Shown here piece after piece: positions 49,665-59,463 of a DNA stretch of 64,000 nt; position 1 is the stretch's first letter; each line of letters begins with the position of its first letter. The notes under the pieces were generated by a model, which saw only the letters and a list, made by a program, of their open reading frames with translations, was not told the origin of the DNA and did no database searches. Where the stretch lies: the NCBI GenBank assembly GCA_019912395.1, contig JAIOIH010000026.1:115516-179515 (forward strand), in the 5' to 3' direction. The position numbers were made by a program, and so were the translations under genes. This DNA is from Flavobacteriales bacterium (GTDB taxonomy: Bacteria; Bacteroidota; Bacteroidia; Flavobacteriales_F; PHOS-HE28).

Positions 49665-50618
49665 ATGGCGCTTTTCGGATTATTCGGAAGTAAGGAGAAA
49701 AAGCAACAGCTCGATGACGGGCTGGACCGCTCCCGCACCTCCCTCTTCGGCAAGCTCACGCGGGCCATCGCCGGCAAGAGCTCAGTGGACGATGAGGTGC
49801 TCGATGCGCTGGAGGAGACCTTGGTCAGCAGCGATGTCGGCGTGGACACCACGTTGAAGATCGTCCAACGTGTGCAGGACCGCGTAAAGCGGGACGGATA
49901 CATGGGCACTGCCGAATTGAACGGCATCCTCCGCGCCGAGATCGCAGCGCTGATGCGTGATGCGGATGGCGGCGATGACCCCTTCAAAGTGACCACATCC
50001 AAGCCGCACGTGATCATTGTGGTGGGCGTGAACGGTGTGGGCAAGACCACCACCATCGGCAAACTGGCCTACGCGTACAAGCAGGCCGGCAACAGTGTGA
50101 TGCTTGGTGCTGCCGACACTTTCCGGGCAGCTGCAGTGGACCAGTTGAAGATCTGGAGTGAACGGACCGGTGTTCCCCTGGTGCAGCAAGGCATGGGTGC
50201 CGACCCCGCTGCCGTGGCCTACGATACTGTTGAGAGCGCCAAGTCCAAAGGGATCGATGTGGTGATCGTGGACACCGCCGGTCGCCTGCACAACAAGGTG
50301 AACTTGATGAACGAGCTCACCAAGGTGAAGCAAGTGATGCGCAAGGTGATCCCGGATGCCCCGCACGAGGTACTGCTCGTGCTCGATGCGAGCACGGGGC
50401 AGAACGCCATTGAGCAGGCCCGCGAATTCACCAAGGCCACACAGGTCACGGCACTGGCGCTCACGAAGCTGGACGGCACCGCGAAGGGCGGGGTGGCCAT
50501 CGGCATCAGCGACCAGTTCCAAGTGCCCATCAAATACCTCGGAGTGGGGGAGGGTATGGAGGACCTGCAGGTGTTCAATAAGCAGGTGTTCGTGGAGAGC
50601 CTCTTCGGCGGGTCCTGA
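49665..50618 (+). CDS. ftsY: Signal recognition particle receptor FtsY
   Basis: 317-residue GTPase that docks SRP-ribosome complexes at the membrane. The NG domain carries GVNGVGKTTT (G1), DTAGRLHNK (G3) and TKLDGTAKGG (G4). The acidic A domain is almost absent, as usual in Bacteroidota. The stop overlaps the ATG of the SulP gene by one base. Confidence 0.95.
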   Translation: MALFGLFGSKEKKQQLDDGLDRSRTSLFGKLTRAIAGKSSVDDEVLDALEETLVSSDVGVDTTLKIVQRVQDRVKRDGYMGTAELNGILRAEIAALMRDADGGDDPFKVTTSKPHVIIVVGVNGVGKTTTIGKLAYAYKQAGNSVMLGAADTFRAAAVDQLKIWSERTGVPLVQQGMGADPAAVAYDTVESAKSKGIDVVIVDTAGRLHNKVNLMNELTKVKQVMRKVIPDAPHEVLLVLDASTGQNAIEQAREFTKATQVTALALTKLDGTAKGGVAIGISDQFQVPIKYLGVGEGMEDLQVFNKQVFVESLFGGS

Positions 50619-52300
50619 TGAAAGACCGGCACCATACGGGTCGGGCGGGTGGCAACGGACCGTCCGAGGAAGGCTTCACCCCGAAATTCTTCTCCCTCTT
50701 GCGGGACGGCATTTCGACGGAGCAGCTCAAGAAGGACCTCATCGCCGGGATCGTCGTCGGTATCGTGGCACTTCCCTTGGCCATCGCCTTTGCGATCGCT
50801 TCGGGTGTGTCACCGGAAAAGGGCCTCATTACCGCCATCATCGGGGGGCTGGTCGTATCGCTCTTCGGCGGAAGCCGTGTGCAGATCGGCGGGCCCACCG
50901 GTGCCTTCATCATCATCGTGTTCGGCATCGTTCAGGAATACGGGATTGAAGGGCTTACCGTGGCCACCTTCATGGCCGGCTTCCTCATCATGCTCATGGG
51001 TTTCCTGCGGGCCGGGCAACTCTTGAAATACTTCCCGCACACGCTGGTCGTCGGCTTCACCGCAGGTATCGCCGTGGTGATCTTCTCCACCCAGGTGAAG
51101 GACCTGTTCGGACTGCAGGTCGCCGAAGTACCTGCCGGATTCATTGAGAAGTGGGCCGTACTGGGCGCGCATTTCGGCACCATTGACCCGGTGGCCACCA
51201 CGTTGGGCGTGGTCTCGATCCTCTTGTCCCTCTACCTTTCCCGACTCACCAAGGTGATCCCTGGACCCATGGCCGCCATTGTCGTTTGCACGGCCGCCGT
51301 CCATTTCATGCACTTGCCCGTGGAGACCATCGGCAGTCGCTTCGGGGCCATTTCCAGCAGCATCCCCATGCCGCAATTCCACATGGTGGACCTGGCCACG
51401 ATGCGCGAACTCATCCAGCCGGCCATCGCCATCGCCCTTCTGGGCGGTATCGAATCGTTGCTCTCCGCCGTGGTGGCCGATGGCATGATCGGCGGAAGGC
51501 ATCGCAGCAACATGGAACTGGTGGCGCAAGGCGGTGCCAACGTCCTCAGTTCGATGTTCGGTGGCATCCCGGTGACCGGGGCCATCGCACGCACCGCCAC
51601 CAACGTGAAGAACGGGGGGCGGACACCCATCAGTGGCATCGTCCATGCGCTCACTCTGTTGGTGATCATGCTTGTGGCCGCTCCGCTGGCCGGCATGGTG
51701 CCCATGGCATGCTTGGCGGGCATCCTGGTGGTGGTGGCGTGGAACATGGGCGAGTGGAGCTATTTCCGCAATGCGATCAAAGGCAATCGCTACGACCTTG
51801 CCGTACTGCTGGTCACCTTCGGGATCACGGTGCTGTTCGACCTGGTGCTGGCGATCGAGGTGGGCATGGTGCTGGCCGCCTTCATCTTCATGAAGCGCAT
51901 GGCCGATGTCACCGATCTGCAGCCGGCCATTGCCGAGGGCACGGGTTCCAGCACGCGCGAAGTGGACCGGGAGCTCAAGGACCTGCCCAAGGACATACAG
52001 GTGTTCGAGATCACCGGTCCCCTGTTCTTCGGGGCAGCGCTGCGTTTCCAGCAGGTGCTCGCGGAGATCAACGACAAGCACCGCATCGTGGTGCTCCGCA
52101 TGAAGTATGTGCCCCTGATCGACGCCACCGGGGTGAAACGCTTGGAGGACATGGTGAACGGCATGCGCTCACGCAAGCGCACCGTATACCTCACCGATCT
52201 CGTACCTGCCGTTCTCCATGAGTTGGAGCAACACCCCTGGTTCACCCCCGAGCTGCACGCCAAGGACCTCGCCGAGGTGCTCCGGCGGCGCAACGGGTAG
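50618..52300 (+). CDS. SulP-family anion transporter with STAS domain
   Basis: 560-residue SLC26/SulP permease. Fourteen-helix core begins after about 35 cytosolic residues with SulP hallmarks AGIVVGIVALPLAIAFAIASG and RVQIGGPTGAFI; the NMELVAQGGANVLSSMFGGIPVTGAIARTA region is the conserved anion-path motif. A C-terminal STAS domain (DIQVFEITGPLFFGAALRFQ ... PLIDATGVKRLE) ends the protein. Substrate could be sulfate or bicarbonate; not decidable from sequence. It is inserted between ftsY and rimO, genes that are commonly neighbours. Confidence 0.92.
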   Translation: MKDRHHTGRAGGNGPSEEGFTPKFFSLLRDGISTEQLKKDLIAGIVVGIVALPLAIAFAIASGVSPEKGLITAIIGGLVVSLFGGSRVQIGGPTGAFIIIVFGIVQEYGIEGLTVATFMAGFLIMLMGFLRAGQLLKYFPHTLVVGFTAGIAVVIFSTQVKDLFGLQVAEVPAGFIEKWAVLGAHFGTIDPVATTLGVVSILLSLYLSRLTKVIPGPMAAIVVCTAAVHFMHLPVETIGSRFGAISSSIPMPQFHMVDLATMRELIQPAIAIALLGGIESLLSAVVADGMIGGRHRSNMELVAQGGANVLSSMFGGIPVTGAIARTATNVKNGGRTPISGIVHALTLLVIMLVAAPLAGMVPMACLAGILVVVAWNMGEWSYFRNAIKGNRYDLAVLLVTFGITVLFDLVLAIEVGMVLAAFIFMKRMADVTDLQPAIAEGTGSSTREVDRELKDLPKDIQVFEITGPLFFGAALRFQQVLAEINDKHRIVVLRMKYVPLIDATGVKRLEDMVNGMRSRKRTVYLTDLVPAVLHELEQHPWFTPELHAKDLAEVLRRRNG

Positions 52301-52305
52301 CTTTG
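52298..52305 (+). promoter_or_regulatory. -7 box before rimO
   Basis: TAGCTTTG (exact TAnnTTTG) includes the last three bases of the SulP stop codon and ends 12 bases before the rimO ATG. No -33 TTG at ideal spacing. Confidence 0.4.
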
Positions 52306-52317
52306 CCCCATCCACGC

Positions 52318-53628
52318 ATGAAAGCCAAGACCCTCAAGCCCACCAAGGTGAACGTGATCACCTTGGGCTGTTCGAAGAACACCTTCGACAGCGAGGTGCT
52401 GATGGCCCAACTGAAGGCCAACGATATCGCGGTGGAACACGAGTCCGCCAGCGGTGATCATAATGTGGTGGTGATCAACACCTGCGGCTTTATTGAGAAT
52501 GCGAAGCAGGAGAGCATCGACATGATCCTGAACTACGCCAATGCCAAGGACCAAGGCCTGGTGGAGAAGGTCTACGTCACCGGATGCCTGAGCCAGCGCT
52601 ACGCGCCGGAACTGAAGGACGGCATCCCGCAGGTGGATGCGTGGTTCGGTACGCGTGACCTGCCCCGCTTGCTGAAAACGCTGAAGGCCGACTACAAGCA
52701 TGAACTGGTGGGGGAGCGGCTGCTCACCACGCCGGTCCACTACGCCTACTTCAAGATCAGCGAGGGCTGCGATCGCAAGTGCTCGTTCTGTGCCATCCCG
52801 CTGATGCGCGGCAACCACATCAGCACGCCCATCGAGGCCTTGGTGAAGAACGCCAAGCACCTCGCCGCCAACGGCACCAAGGAACTGATCCTGATCGCGC
52901 AGGACCTCACCTACTACGGGCTGGACATCTACAAGAAGCGCAACCTGCACGAACTCCTCGCGCAGCTCAGCGATGTGGAGGGCATCGATTGGATCCGGCT
53001 GCACTACGCCTTCCCCAGCGGTTTCCCCATGGAGGTCCTCGATGTGATGAAGGAGCGCAACAACATCTGCAATTACCTCGACATGCCGTTGCAGCATGGC
53101 AGCACCAACATGCTGAAGCGCATGCGCCGCGGCATCACGCAGGAGAAGACTGAAGCGCTGGTGGACACGATCCGCCAGAAAGTGCCCGGCATCGGTATCC
53201 GCACCACGCTGATCGCGGGCTTCCCCGGGGAGACCGAAGCCGATCACGCTGACAACCTGCGGTGGATCGAACGCATGCGCTTCGACCGATTGGGAGCCTT
53301 CACGTACAGCCATGAGGAGGATACGCATGCCCACACCATGGAGGACGATGTGCCCGCCGACATCAAGCAGCAGCGTGCCACGGAGATCATGGAACTGCAA
53401 GGCGGCATCAGCTTCGACCTCAATCAACAAAAGGTGGGCAAGACCTTCCGCGTGCTGGTGGACAAGGCCGAAGGAGGCTTCTACTACGCCCGCACCGAGC
53501 ACGATTCACCGGAGGTGGACAACGATGTTTTGATCCCGACCTCTGCGGGTCATTTGCGCATCGGCGACTTTGCGGAGGTGCGGATCACCGAGGCGCGTGA
53601 GCATGAGCTTTCGGCAATGCCAGTGTGA
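52318..53628 (+). CDS. rimO: Ribosomal protein S12 methylthiotransferase RimO
   Basis: 436-residue radical-SAM enzyme that methylthiolates Asp of ribosomal protein S12. The N-terminal MTTase domain has LGCSKNTFDSE, NTCGFIENAK and GCLSQRY, each giving a cluster cysteine; the radical-SAM core has CDRKCSFCAIPL. A TRAM domain ends the protein (HLRIGDFAEVRITEARE). ATG 52318 is used; a TTG five codons upstream overlaps the -7 box. Confidence 0.96.
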   Translation: MKAKTLKPTKVNVITLGCSKNTFDSEVLMAQLKANDIAVEHESASGDHNVVVINTCGFIENAKQESIDMILNYANAKDQGLVEKVYVTGCLSQRYAPELKDGIPQVDAWFGTRDLPRLLKTLKADYKHELVGERLLTTPVHYAYFKISEGCDRKCSFCAIPLMRGNHISTPIEALVKNAKHLAANGTKELILIAQDLTYYGLDIYKKRNLHELLAQLSDVEGIDWIRLHYAFPSGFPMEVLDVMKERNNICNYLDMPLQHGSTNMLKRMRRGITQEKTEALVDTIRQKVPGIGIRTTLIAGFPGETEADHADNLRWIERMRFDRLGAFTYSHEEDTHAHTMEDDVPADIKQQRATEIMELQGGISFDLNQQKVGKTFRVLVDKAEGGFYYARTEHDSPEVDNDVLIPTSAGHLRIGDFAEVRITEAREHELSAMPV

Positions 53629-53673
53629 GATGCCGTAAAGGCTATTCGGCTTAACCTCTCTACATTGGGGCGG

Positions 53674-55074
53674 ATGGGAAAGCTGTTCCGATCGGGCTTG
53701 ATAGGGCCGTTGCAGCTATGCTTGTTGCTTTGGCTTATAGGCAGTGGTTCACATGCGTGTGCGCAACGGCTCATTGATCTCTCCAAAGCCACGCCGGTGG
53801 TGGTACCTGAGGGTATCTACATCGATTCAGTTCTTGCTTCCTTCAGTGATTCGGCGCGTATCGGGACGGTAATGCGCGGCTTGGGCAACAAAGCCGTGCC
53901 CGCGTTCCTTGCCGGAGGGGTTGCCAAAGGGATCCAAGGGATCTTGGTGAATCCGCCAGGGGATGAGGGCGTGCGGCACTGCACCATGCGCGTGAATGCG
54001 TTGGAGATCTCGGAGGTCTCCGGAAGTACTTCCGAACGGTGCTATTGCGGATTGAACTTCGAATTGCTCACGCGGACGGATAGCGGCTGGGTACGGTTTT
54101 TCGACCATGCAGCTACCAGCGCTGTTGGGGGAGGGCTGGATGCCACGGGCAAACAGCCAGAGAACATCGCCACGGGGGTTACTGAAGGCTTCGCTGAATA
54201 CAGCCGGATGCAACAAGCCGGAACGCTCCCAGTACCGGTGATTGTTCACCCGCCCAAAGCTGGCGTGTTCGATGGACAGGACAGGGCCTATCCTGTGTTG
54301 ACCGTAGGTGCACCTGCCCGTGGGAGCTACCCCGACTTCATGTCGCTCCGCGATCAGCAGGTGGACACGTCCCTCAATTTCACATTGAAACCCGTGGGCA
54401 AGAATGAGCAGCTGTTCAAATTGAAAACGACGCGCGATGATCCTGCACCGAATGACCTGTGGGGCGTGAGCGATGGGAGATACCTGTACATCAACGTGGG
54501 GAATCGGTTCCTGCGAATGGATCGCGCGGGGAATGAATTCAGTGCGAACTACAACCATACAGGTTCAACCCAAGGTGAAGTCGCTGGGGCGGTAGCTGTC
54601 GGTGTCGCATTTGGTCTCATCGGTGTGGGTTTGTACTATGCCATGTCATCCGGGTCGGAGATGATCCCGCTAAGGCTGGATATGCTAACGGGTAGCCTGG
54701 TACACGCCGATCACCATGGAGGAGAAGGGGCCAAGAAGGAAGAAACCAGCGATCACCTCTTTCTGTACAGCCGCCATTGCCCGGTGGATACCACGGTGAA
54801 CATTTTCGTTTACGGTGGTCTGGAAACCGCACTTCAGCAGGAAGGATACCATGTGGTGAGCCTGGTCCCCCGTCCGGGTCCCGTACCGGTGGAGATCCAA
54901 GTGGGGGAAGGGCTACCGACCGGCATTGAGATCATTACCGGTCGCACAGGCGGAGATCCCGATGTCTACTTGATAAAAGTGGGGAAGGATGGCACACCCA
55001 CTGTGGACCGCCTCACCGGTGAAATGGCCAGCTCCATTCTCAAAAAGCTGGATCCCGCGAAGGAGGTGAAGTAG
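53674..55074 (+). CDS. Secreted hypothetical protein
   Basis: 466 residues. The start at 53674 gives a signal peptide (LIGPLQLCLLLWLIGSGSHACAQ). The mature protein has no motif I recognise. It has a central hydrophobic glycine-rich stretch (GEVAGAVAVGVAFGLIGVGLYYAM, about 300-325) that may be a membrane segment, flanked by soluble beta-rich regions (YLYINVGNRFLRMDRAGNEF; VNIFVYGGLETALQQEGYH). It lies alone between rimO and a convergent haem-binding gene. Confidence 0.6.
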   Translation: MGKLFRSGLIGPLQLCLLLWLIGSGSHACAQRLIDLSKATPVVVPEGIYIDSVLASFSDSARIGTVMRGLGNKAVPAFLAGGVAKGIQGILVNPPGDEGVRHCTMRVNALEISEVSGSTSERCYCGLNFELLTRTDSGWVRFFDHAATSAVGGGLDATGKQPENIATGVTEGFAEYSRMQQAGTLPVPVIVHPPKAGVFDGQDRAYPVLTVGAPARGSYPDFMSLRDQQVDTSLNFTLKPVGKNEQLFKLKTTRDDPAPNDLWGVSDGRYLYINVGNRFLRMDRAGNEFSANYNHTGSTQGEVAGAVAVGVAFGLIGVGLYYAMSSGSEMIPLRLDMLTGSLVHADHHGGEGAKKEETSDHLFLYSRHCPVDTTVNIFVYGGLETALQQEGYHVVSLVPRPGPVPVEIQVGEGLPTGIEIITGRTGGDPDVYLIKVGKDGTPTVDRLTGEMASSILKKLDPAKEVK

Positions 55075-55131
55075 GAACGGCAGTGCTCAGTCTGAACGTG
55101 ATCACAGGTTCATGACGAGTGATGAACAGGT

Positions 55132-55626
55132 CTACTTGCCTTCCCCCGCAGCCTTACGGCGTGCCTTCTCAATGTCCCAGGAGCCGTCCCGCAGGCTTTC
55201 GAAGTAGGCATATAGTTTGTCGTATTGTGCCTCCGTCATCTTGGCGTCCGCGTGCCGCCCGATGTAGAAATAATCAGGGATCGGCATCTCCTTTTTCTCC
55301 ATCATCTCCATGCCCTCCTTGGCCTGGTGGTCCCGTTCATAGCCGAGCACACTACCCCATGTGGATGCGTCAAAATGCTTCCGCCCATCCACGATGTGAT
55401 CGTGCAACCACCAGTTCACAGGCGTGATCGCATTGTACCAGGGGTAGTGGGGTTGCCCGCTGTGGCAATCATAACAGGACGTGCGCAGGATGTGCTCCAC
55501 TTCCGCATCGGGTCGGGTCACGGCGATCAGGTCGGTTGAAGGGTCCACGGGCTCCGCGATCCGCGGCGGGCGGATGAACTGGGCAATGATGAAAACCGCG
55601 AGAAGGATCAGCAGTATCTTTTTCAT
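55132..55626 (-). CDS. Haem-binding domain cytochrome-like protein
   Basis: 164 residues with an N-terminal anchor (KKILLILLAVFIIAQFI). A single c-type haem motif CYDCH in TSCYDCHSGQPHYPWYN and the NWWLHDHIVDGRKHFD segment match the haem-binding domain family of Bacteroidota (Haem_bd). It probably sits in the periplasm facing the inner membrane, role unknown (electron transfer or redox sensing). Confidence 0.85.
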   Translation of the reverse strand: MKKILLILLAVFIIAQFIRPPRIAEPVDPSTDLIAVTRPDAEVEHILRTSCYDCHSGQPHYPWYNAITPVNWWLHDHIVDGRKHFDASTWGSVLGYERDHQAKEGMEMMEKKEMPIPDYFYIGRHADAKMTEAQYDKLYAYFESLRDGSWDIEKARRKAAGEGK

Positions 55627-55713
55627 GGGAGTGGTCTTGAGCAACGAATATGGATCACGGAGCTTGCCGGAAAGGTGACGCAGGTCAGTTCACTGTCCTT
55701 ATGAAACGCTGCA

Positions 55714-57315
55714 CTACCGCTTGTCGATCTCCAACACGATGGCCAAGGTGTTTTTCTTCGCGGCCGCCTTGGCCCCGAAGGTGCCGCCTTCCGAGTAGGC
55801 CGGCGCGTCCGCAGGCGTGAGCTCATCGCCCAGCACGGCGGCCAGCTTGGCATCAAGTCCCTGCGCGGGGTTGGCCTTCATCGCCTCATTGATCTTCGGA
55901 TAATCCAACGGTTGGTTGGCCACCAGGATCGCCATTACGTCCGTGTTCCCGATCTCGTCCGCGGTCAGGCTTTGGTCCTTCGGGAACACGCGTGTGCCGG
56001 TGATGCCGCAGTAGGGGGAATGCTTCGGCGTGTAGGGGAAAAGCACGTAGGTGCTGCCGTCCGTTTCCAGCCCGAAGAGGTAGGTGTAGCATTCCGCGTT
56101 GTTGGTCACTTCGATCTTGAAACGGTCGCCCTTCCGGATGGGCGTAGTGGTGCGGAATACGCGACCCTCGGTTCGTTTCAGTGCGATGTGGTTCCCCGTG
56201 GCCACGCCCTTGGCATCCACTTGTGCCAATCCGAAGCGGATGTCAAATTCCGAAGGCTTCACGTCCACGCCTTCGCCCTGTGGATACACCGCGTAGGCTT
56301 CCTTGGCGAAGAAGTCGAAGTCGCTGTACCGGATCCACGCGATGCCATTGTTGCCCCATTCGGGTCCCCAGCTGTTCATGATCTGGAAGGCACCACCGGC
56401 CTTCTCACCCTTCACCTTGTAGTCGTCGTAGCCGATCACGCACATGGCATGGCCGCCGAAGCCGGGCATGCGGTAGTCGTCCTGCGTGGGCGTCCACAGC
56501 TCCTTGCCTTCCATGCCCTGCATGAAACTGCCGCCTACCATCATGCCGATCACCACGGGAGCCCCTTGGCTTAGCTGCTGTTTCATCGCCAGCATGTCCG
56601 TGCGCTGATCGTCGCCTCCCTTGCTCAACCGCTGGAAGCCCTTGATGCGGTACTCCTTCGCCTGTTGCTTGTCCGCGCCGTCGGGCAGCTTGCGGCAGCT
56701 TTCATCCGTGTAGCCGAATTTGCTCAGGGGCAGCACACCGCCGGCCTGCATGTGCTCCATGGCCTTGAAGATGTACGCCCCTTGGCAATCATTGCCGAGC
56801 TTGATCTGGTTGTAGAGGAAGCTCGGGCTGAAGGCCGTGCCGTTCGGGTCCTGCTTGGTGGCTTCGGCTTGCACGATCGTGCGTGCGGCGTAGGCGCTGG
56901 CCCAGGCCACGCAAGAGCCTTGTTGCCCTTGGTTCAGCCGCCTCGGGGCGAACTGCGCCAAGCTCATGCGCTCGGGCAAGGGGGCGTTCACGTTGTCCGC
57001 CAAGGGTTCGAAGACCTCGGCCTGATCATACAACCGGGGGTCGAAGTCCGCGCCCCGCGAGGTGAGCAGCTGCCCGGCCACATTCGTGATCCCGCCCTCG
57101 CCGGTATCGCCGGAGCATCCATTGCCGAAGAAGTAATAGAGCCCGAAGAGCACTGCGGCCACCAAAAGCAACTTGGGCCGTTTGAACAGGAATCCGAGGA
57201 GCAGCGGCAACAGGCTTCCCAGGGCGCCTCCTCCACCACTGCGGCCGCTGCGGCCGGGCCGGGGCGCCGAGCGTCGTCCGTCCTGTCCCTCGTCCGGGGT
57301 CATCCGTATCGGCAT
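55714..57315 (-). CDS. Membrane-anchored papain-like (C1) peptidase with DUF4384 domain
   Basis: 533 residues: basic glycine-rich N-terminus, transmembrane helix (about 47-64, KLLLVAAVLFGLYYFFG), then a C1 papain-like catalytic domain with Cys135 (NQGQQGSCVAWASA), His289 (FGGHAMCVIGYDD) and Asn314 (QIMNSWGPEWG), a full catalytic triad. A C-terminal DUF4384-like beta-domain follows at about 375-490 (RFKIEVTNNAECYTYLFGL). The GC-rich N-terminus (RRSAPRPGRSGRSGGGG) is unusual. Single gene, divergent from bshC. Confidence 0.85.
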   Translation of the reverse strand: MPIRMTPDEGQDGRRSAPRPGRSGRSGGGGALGSLLPLLLGFLFKRPKLLLVAAVLFGLYYFFGNGCSGDTGEGGITNVAGQLLTSRGADFDPRLYDQAEVFEPLADNVNAPLPERMSLAQFAPRRLNQGQQGSCVAWASAYAARTIVQAEATKQDPNGTAFSPSFLYNQIKLGNDCQGAYIFKAMEHMQAGGVLPLSKFGYTDESCRKLPDGADKQQAKEYRIKGFQRLSKGGDDQRTDMLAMKQQLSQGAPVVIGMMVGGSFMQGMEGKELWTPTQDDYRMPGFGGHAMCVIGYDDYKVKGEKAGGAFQIMNSWGPEWGNNGIAWIRYSDFDFFAKEAYAVYPQGEGVDVKPSEFDIRFGLAQVDAKGVATGNHIALKRTEGRVFRTTTPIRKGDRFKIEVTNNAECYTYLFGLETDGSTYVLFPYTPKHSPYCGITGTRVFPKDQSLTADEIGNTDVMAILVANQPLDYPKINEAMKANPAQGLDAKLAAVLGDELTPADAPAYSEGGTFGAKAAAKKNTLAIVLEIDKR

Positions 57316-57453
57316 GCGGGTCGTGTTTGGGTGGTGAAAAGTAAGAGCCTGTGCAAGATCTCCTGCATGTGGACCTCCGTGGTCACTGGCGTGGTTGCGA
57401 AGGGATCACAAGTTGGCGCTTCCTCCGGGATGGTCCGGCGCTCCGAAGGCTGC

Positions 57454-57461
57454 TACCTTCG
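57454..57461 (+). promoter_or_regulatory. -7 box before bshC
   Basis: TACCTTCG (one mismatch to TAnnTTTG) ends six bases before the bshC ATG, implying a near-leaderless message. No clear -33 element. Confidence 0.4.
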
Positions 57462-57467
57462 CCGCCC

Positions 57468-59048
57468 ATGCAGCGCATTGCCATTCCGTACCGGGAAACA
57501 GGCCGGTTCTCCCCGCTGGTCACGGACTATCTGGGTGCCGTACCGGAGTTGCGCGAGTTCTACCGATGGAGCGCGGACGAGGACGGTCTTCATGCCGCAG
57601 CGCAGGCGCGCTCGTTCGATCCCGCATCCCGCCGGGTGCTGTGCGATGCGTTGGATCGGCAATACGCCCACATGCCGGTGCAGCCGCAGGTGCGGGCCAG
57701 CCTGGACCGGTTGCGAAAGCCGAACGCGTTCACCGTCACCACCGGGCACCAGCTCTGCTTGTTCACCGGGCCGCTGTACCTGCCGTTCAAGATCCTCAAC
57801 ATCATCCGCCTGGCACGCCAGCTCAGTAAGTCGGAGCGTGCCGTGGTACCCGTGTTCTGGATGGCCACCGAGGACCATGACCGGCCGGAGATCGATCACG
57901 CGTTCATCCATGGGCAAAAGGTGAACTGGCCCGGTACTGCCGCTGGTGCCGTGGGCCGCCTGAATCTCGATGGCATCGGGGCCGTGTTGGACCAGGTGGA
58001 TACGCTGCTCGGGCCGGGCACACATGCCGATGAGCTGCGCGCCTTGCTCCGCCGATGTTATCGCCCCGAACACGATCTCGCTCAAGCCACGCGCCTTTTT
58101 GTGGATGCGCTCTTCGGTCGCTTCGGTGTGGTCATCCTGGATGGCGACGATGCCGAGCTGAAGCGACTCTTCGCCCCGCTGATGCGCGAGGAATTGATCA
58201 ACCAGGTCGCCGTTCGCAGCGTCCATTACGCTGATGGAAAGCTCGCGGCGCATTGGCGCACCCAGGCCTTCGCACGGGGCATCAACCTCTTCCACCTGCG
58301 CCCCGGACATCGCAGCCGGATCGAGCTCCAGGGCGATCGCTACCACGTGCTGGATGGTGGACCATCCTTCAGCTTGGACGAACTGCTCGCGGAGCTGGAC
58401 CAACATCCCGAGCGCTTCTCACCGAACGTGCTGATGCGACCACTCTACCAGGAAACGATATTGCCGAACATCGCTTACATCGGAGGGGGCGGGGAACTGG
58501 CGTACTGGTTCCAGCTGAAGTGGCTGTTCCAAGCGATGCAGGTGCCCATACCCGTGCTGCTGTTGCGCACCTCGGCAGCGTTCATCGGCAACAAGGACCG
58601 CGCACGTCTCGAAGGTCTGGGCCTTACAGTGGCCGACCTGTTTCGTCCACTGGAGGAACTGAAGGCACGGATAGCCTTGAAGAACGCGTCCTTCTCCACT
58701 TCCATGGAAGCGGAGAAGGAGGCTGCCACACGCTTGTACAACGCGCTGAAGGAACGGGCCAAGGCCGCCGACCCGACGCTGGAGGGTGCGGTGAACGCCA
58801 TCGCGAAGCGCACCATGAACGGCCTGGACGCCATGAAAAGGAAACTGGTGCGCGCGGCCAAGCGGGAGCAGCAGCTTCCACTGGAGCGGTTGGCCCTGGT
58901 ACACGAACACGTCTTCCCCGCTGGGGGGCTGCAGGAACGCCGCGAGAACTTCATGCCGTGGTATGCACGGGAAGGGCCTGAGTTCCTCGATCGCTTGCTT
59001 GACGAGCTGGATCCCCTCGACCCGCACTTCAGTGTGCTGCCGGGATAG
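57468..59048 (+). CDS. bshC: Bacillithiol biosynthesis cysteine-adding enzyme BshC
   Basis: 526-residue enzyme thought to add cysteine to GlcN-malate in the last step of bacillithiol synthesis. Family features: FSPLVTDYL, TVTTGHQLCLFTGPLYLPFKI, VFWMATEDHDRPEI, ILPNIAYIGGGGELAYW. The length is normal. ATG 57468 is the start; the frame extends further upstream but crosses the promoter region. bshA and bshB are not in this window. Confidence 0.93.
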   Translation: MQRIAIPYRETGRFSPLVTDYLGAVPELREFYRWSADEDGLHAAAQARSFDPASRRVLCDALDRQYAHMPVQPQVRASLDRLRKPNAFTVTTGHQLCLFTGPLYLPFKILNIIRLARQLSKSERAVVPVFWMATEDHDRPEIDHAFIHGQKVNWPGTAAGAVGRLNLDGIGAVLDQVDTLLGPGTHADELRALLRRCYRPEHDLAQATRLFVDALFGRFGVVILDGDDAELKRLFAPLMREELINQVAVRSVHYADGKLAAHWRTQAFARGINLFHLRPGHRSRIELQGDRYHVLDGGPSFSLDELLAELDQHPERFSPNVLMRPLYQETILPNIAYIGGGGELAYWFQLKWLFQAMQVPIPVLLLRTSAAFIGNKDRARLEGLGLTVADLFRPLEELKARIALKNASFSTSMEAEKEAATRLYNALKERAKAADPTLEGAVNAIAKRTMNGLDAMKRKLVRAAKREQQLPLERLALVHEHVFPAGGLQERRENFMPWYAREGPEFLDRLLDELDPLDPHFSVLPG

Positions 59049-59070
59049 GTGGTCCAGCGATCATCACGCG

Positions 59071-59463
59071 CTATTTGAACATCTCCTCGAGCCGGGTGAT
59101 CATCCGTTTCTCGGCTTGGTTCTTGCCCGCAAAGGCATGGGCAATGGCCTTGGCCGTCCGGACCACCATGTTGCTGGTACTGGGGTCGAACACCTCAGGA
59201 TGCTCGGCATGCACCGCCTTGAACCGATCGAACGCGGCATCCGGTTTCATGTTCGAATCGTTGGCGTGGTCAAAACCGATCTCGATGTAATAGGCCAGGT
59301 CGCTGCCTGCGGAATCCCGCTGCGGTTCCAGCGGCATCCATTCCTTCTTGACCAAGGCCTTGAGCTTCTCGGTCTCAGGGGGTGCTACGCGGCCATCGCT
59401 TGCGGCAATGCTATAGAAGAGGTGGCCGAGGCCCGCGTAAACGTCCTTTTTCTGTTCCTTCAT
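59071..59463 (-). CDS. Small TerB-like helical protein
   Basis: 130 residues. GLGHLFYSIAASDGRVAPPETEKLKALV is a TerB (tellurite resistance) type opening with an acidic D-G-x-V-x-x-x-E metal-binding-like segment. The rest is helical and soluble. The start at 59463 is preferred. Converges with bshC (22 bases apart). Function unknown. Confidence 0.65.
   Translation of the reverse strand: MKEQKKDVYAGLGHLFYSIAASDGRVAPPETEKLKALVKKEWMPLEPQRDSAGSDLAYYIEIGFDHANDSNMKPDAAFDRFKAVHAEHPEVFDPSTSNMVVRTAKAIAHAFAGKNQAEKRMITRLEEMFK

Noticed and set aside
51790..53502. Minus-strand open frame of 570 codons
   Set aside because: Antisense to SulP and rimO, both clear genes; composition is shadow-like.
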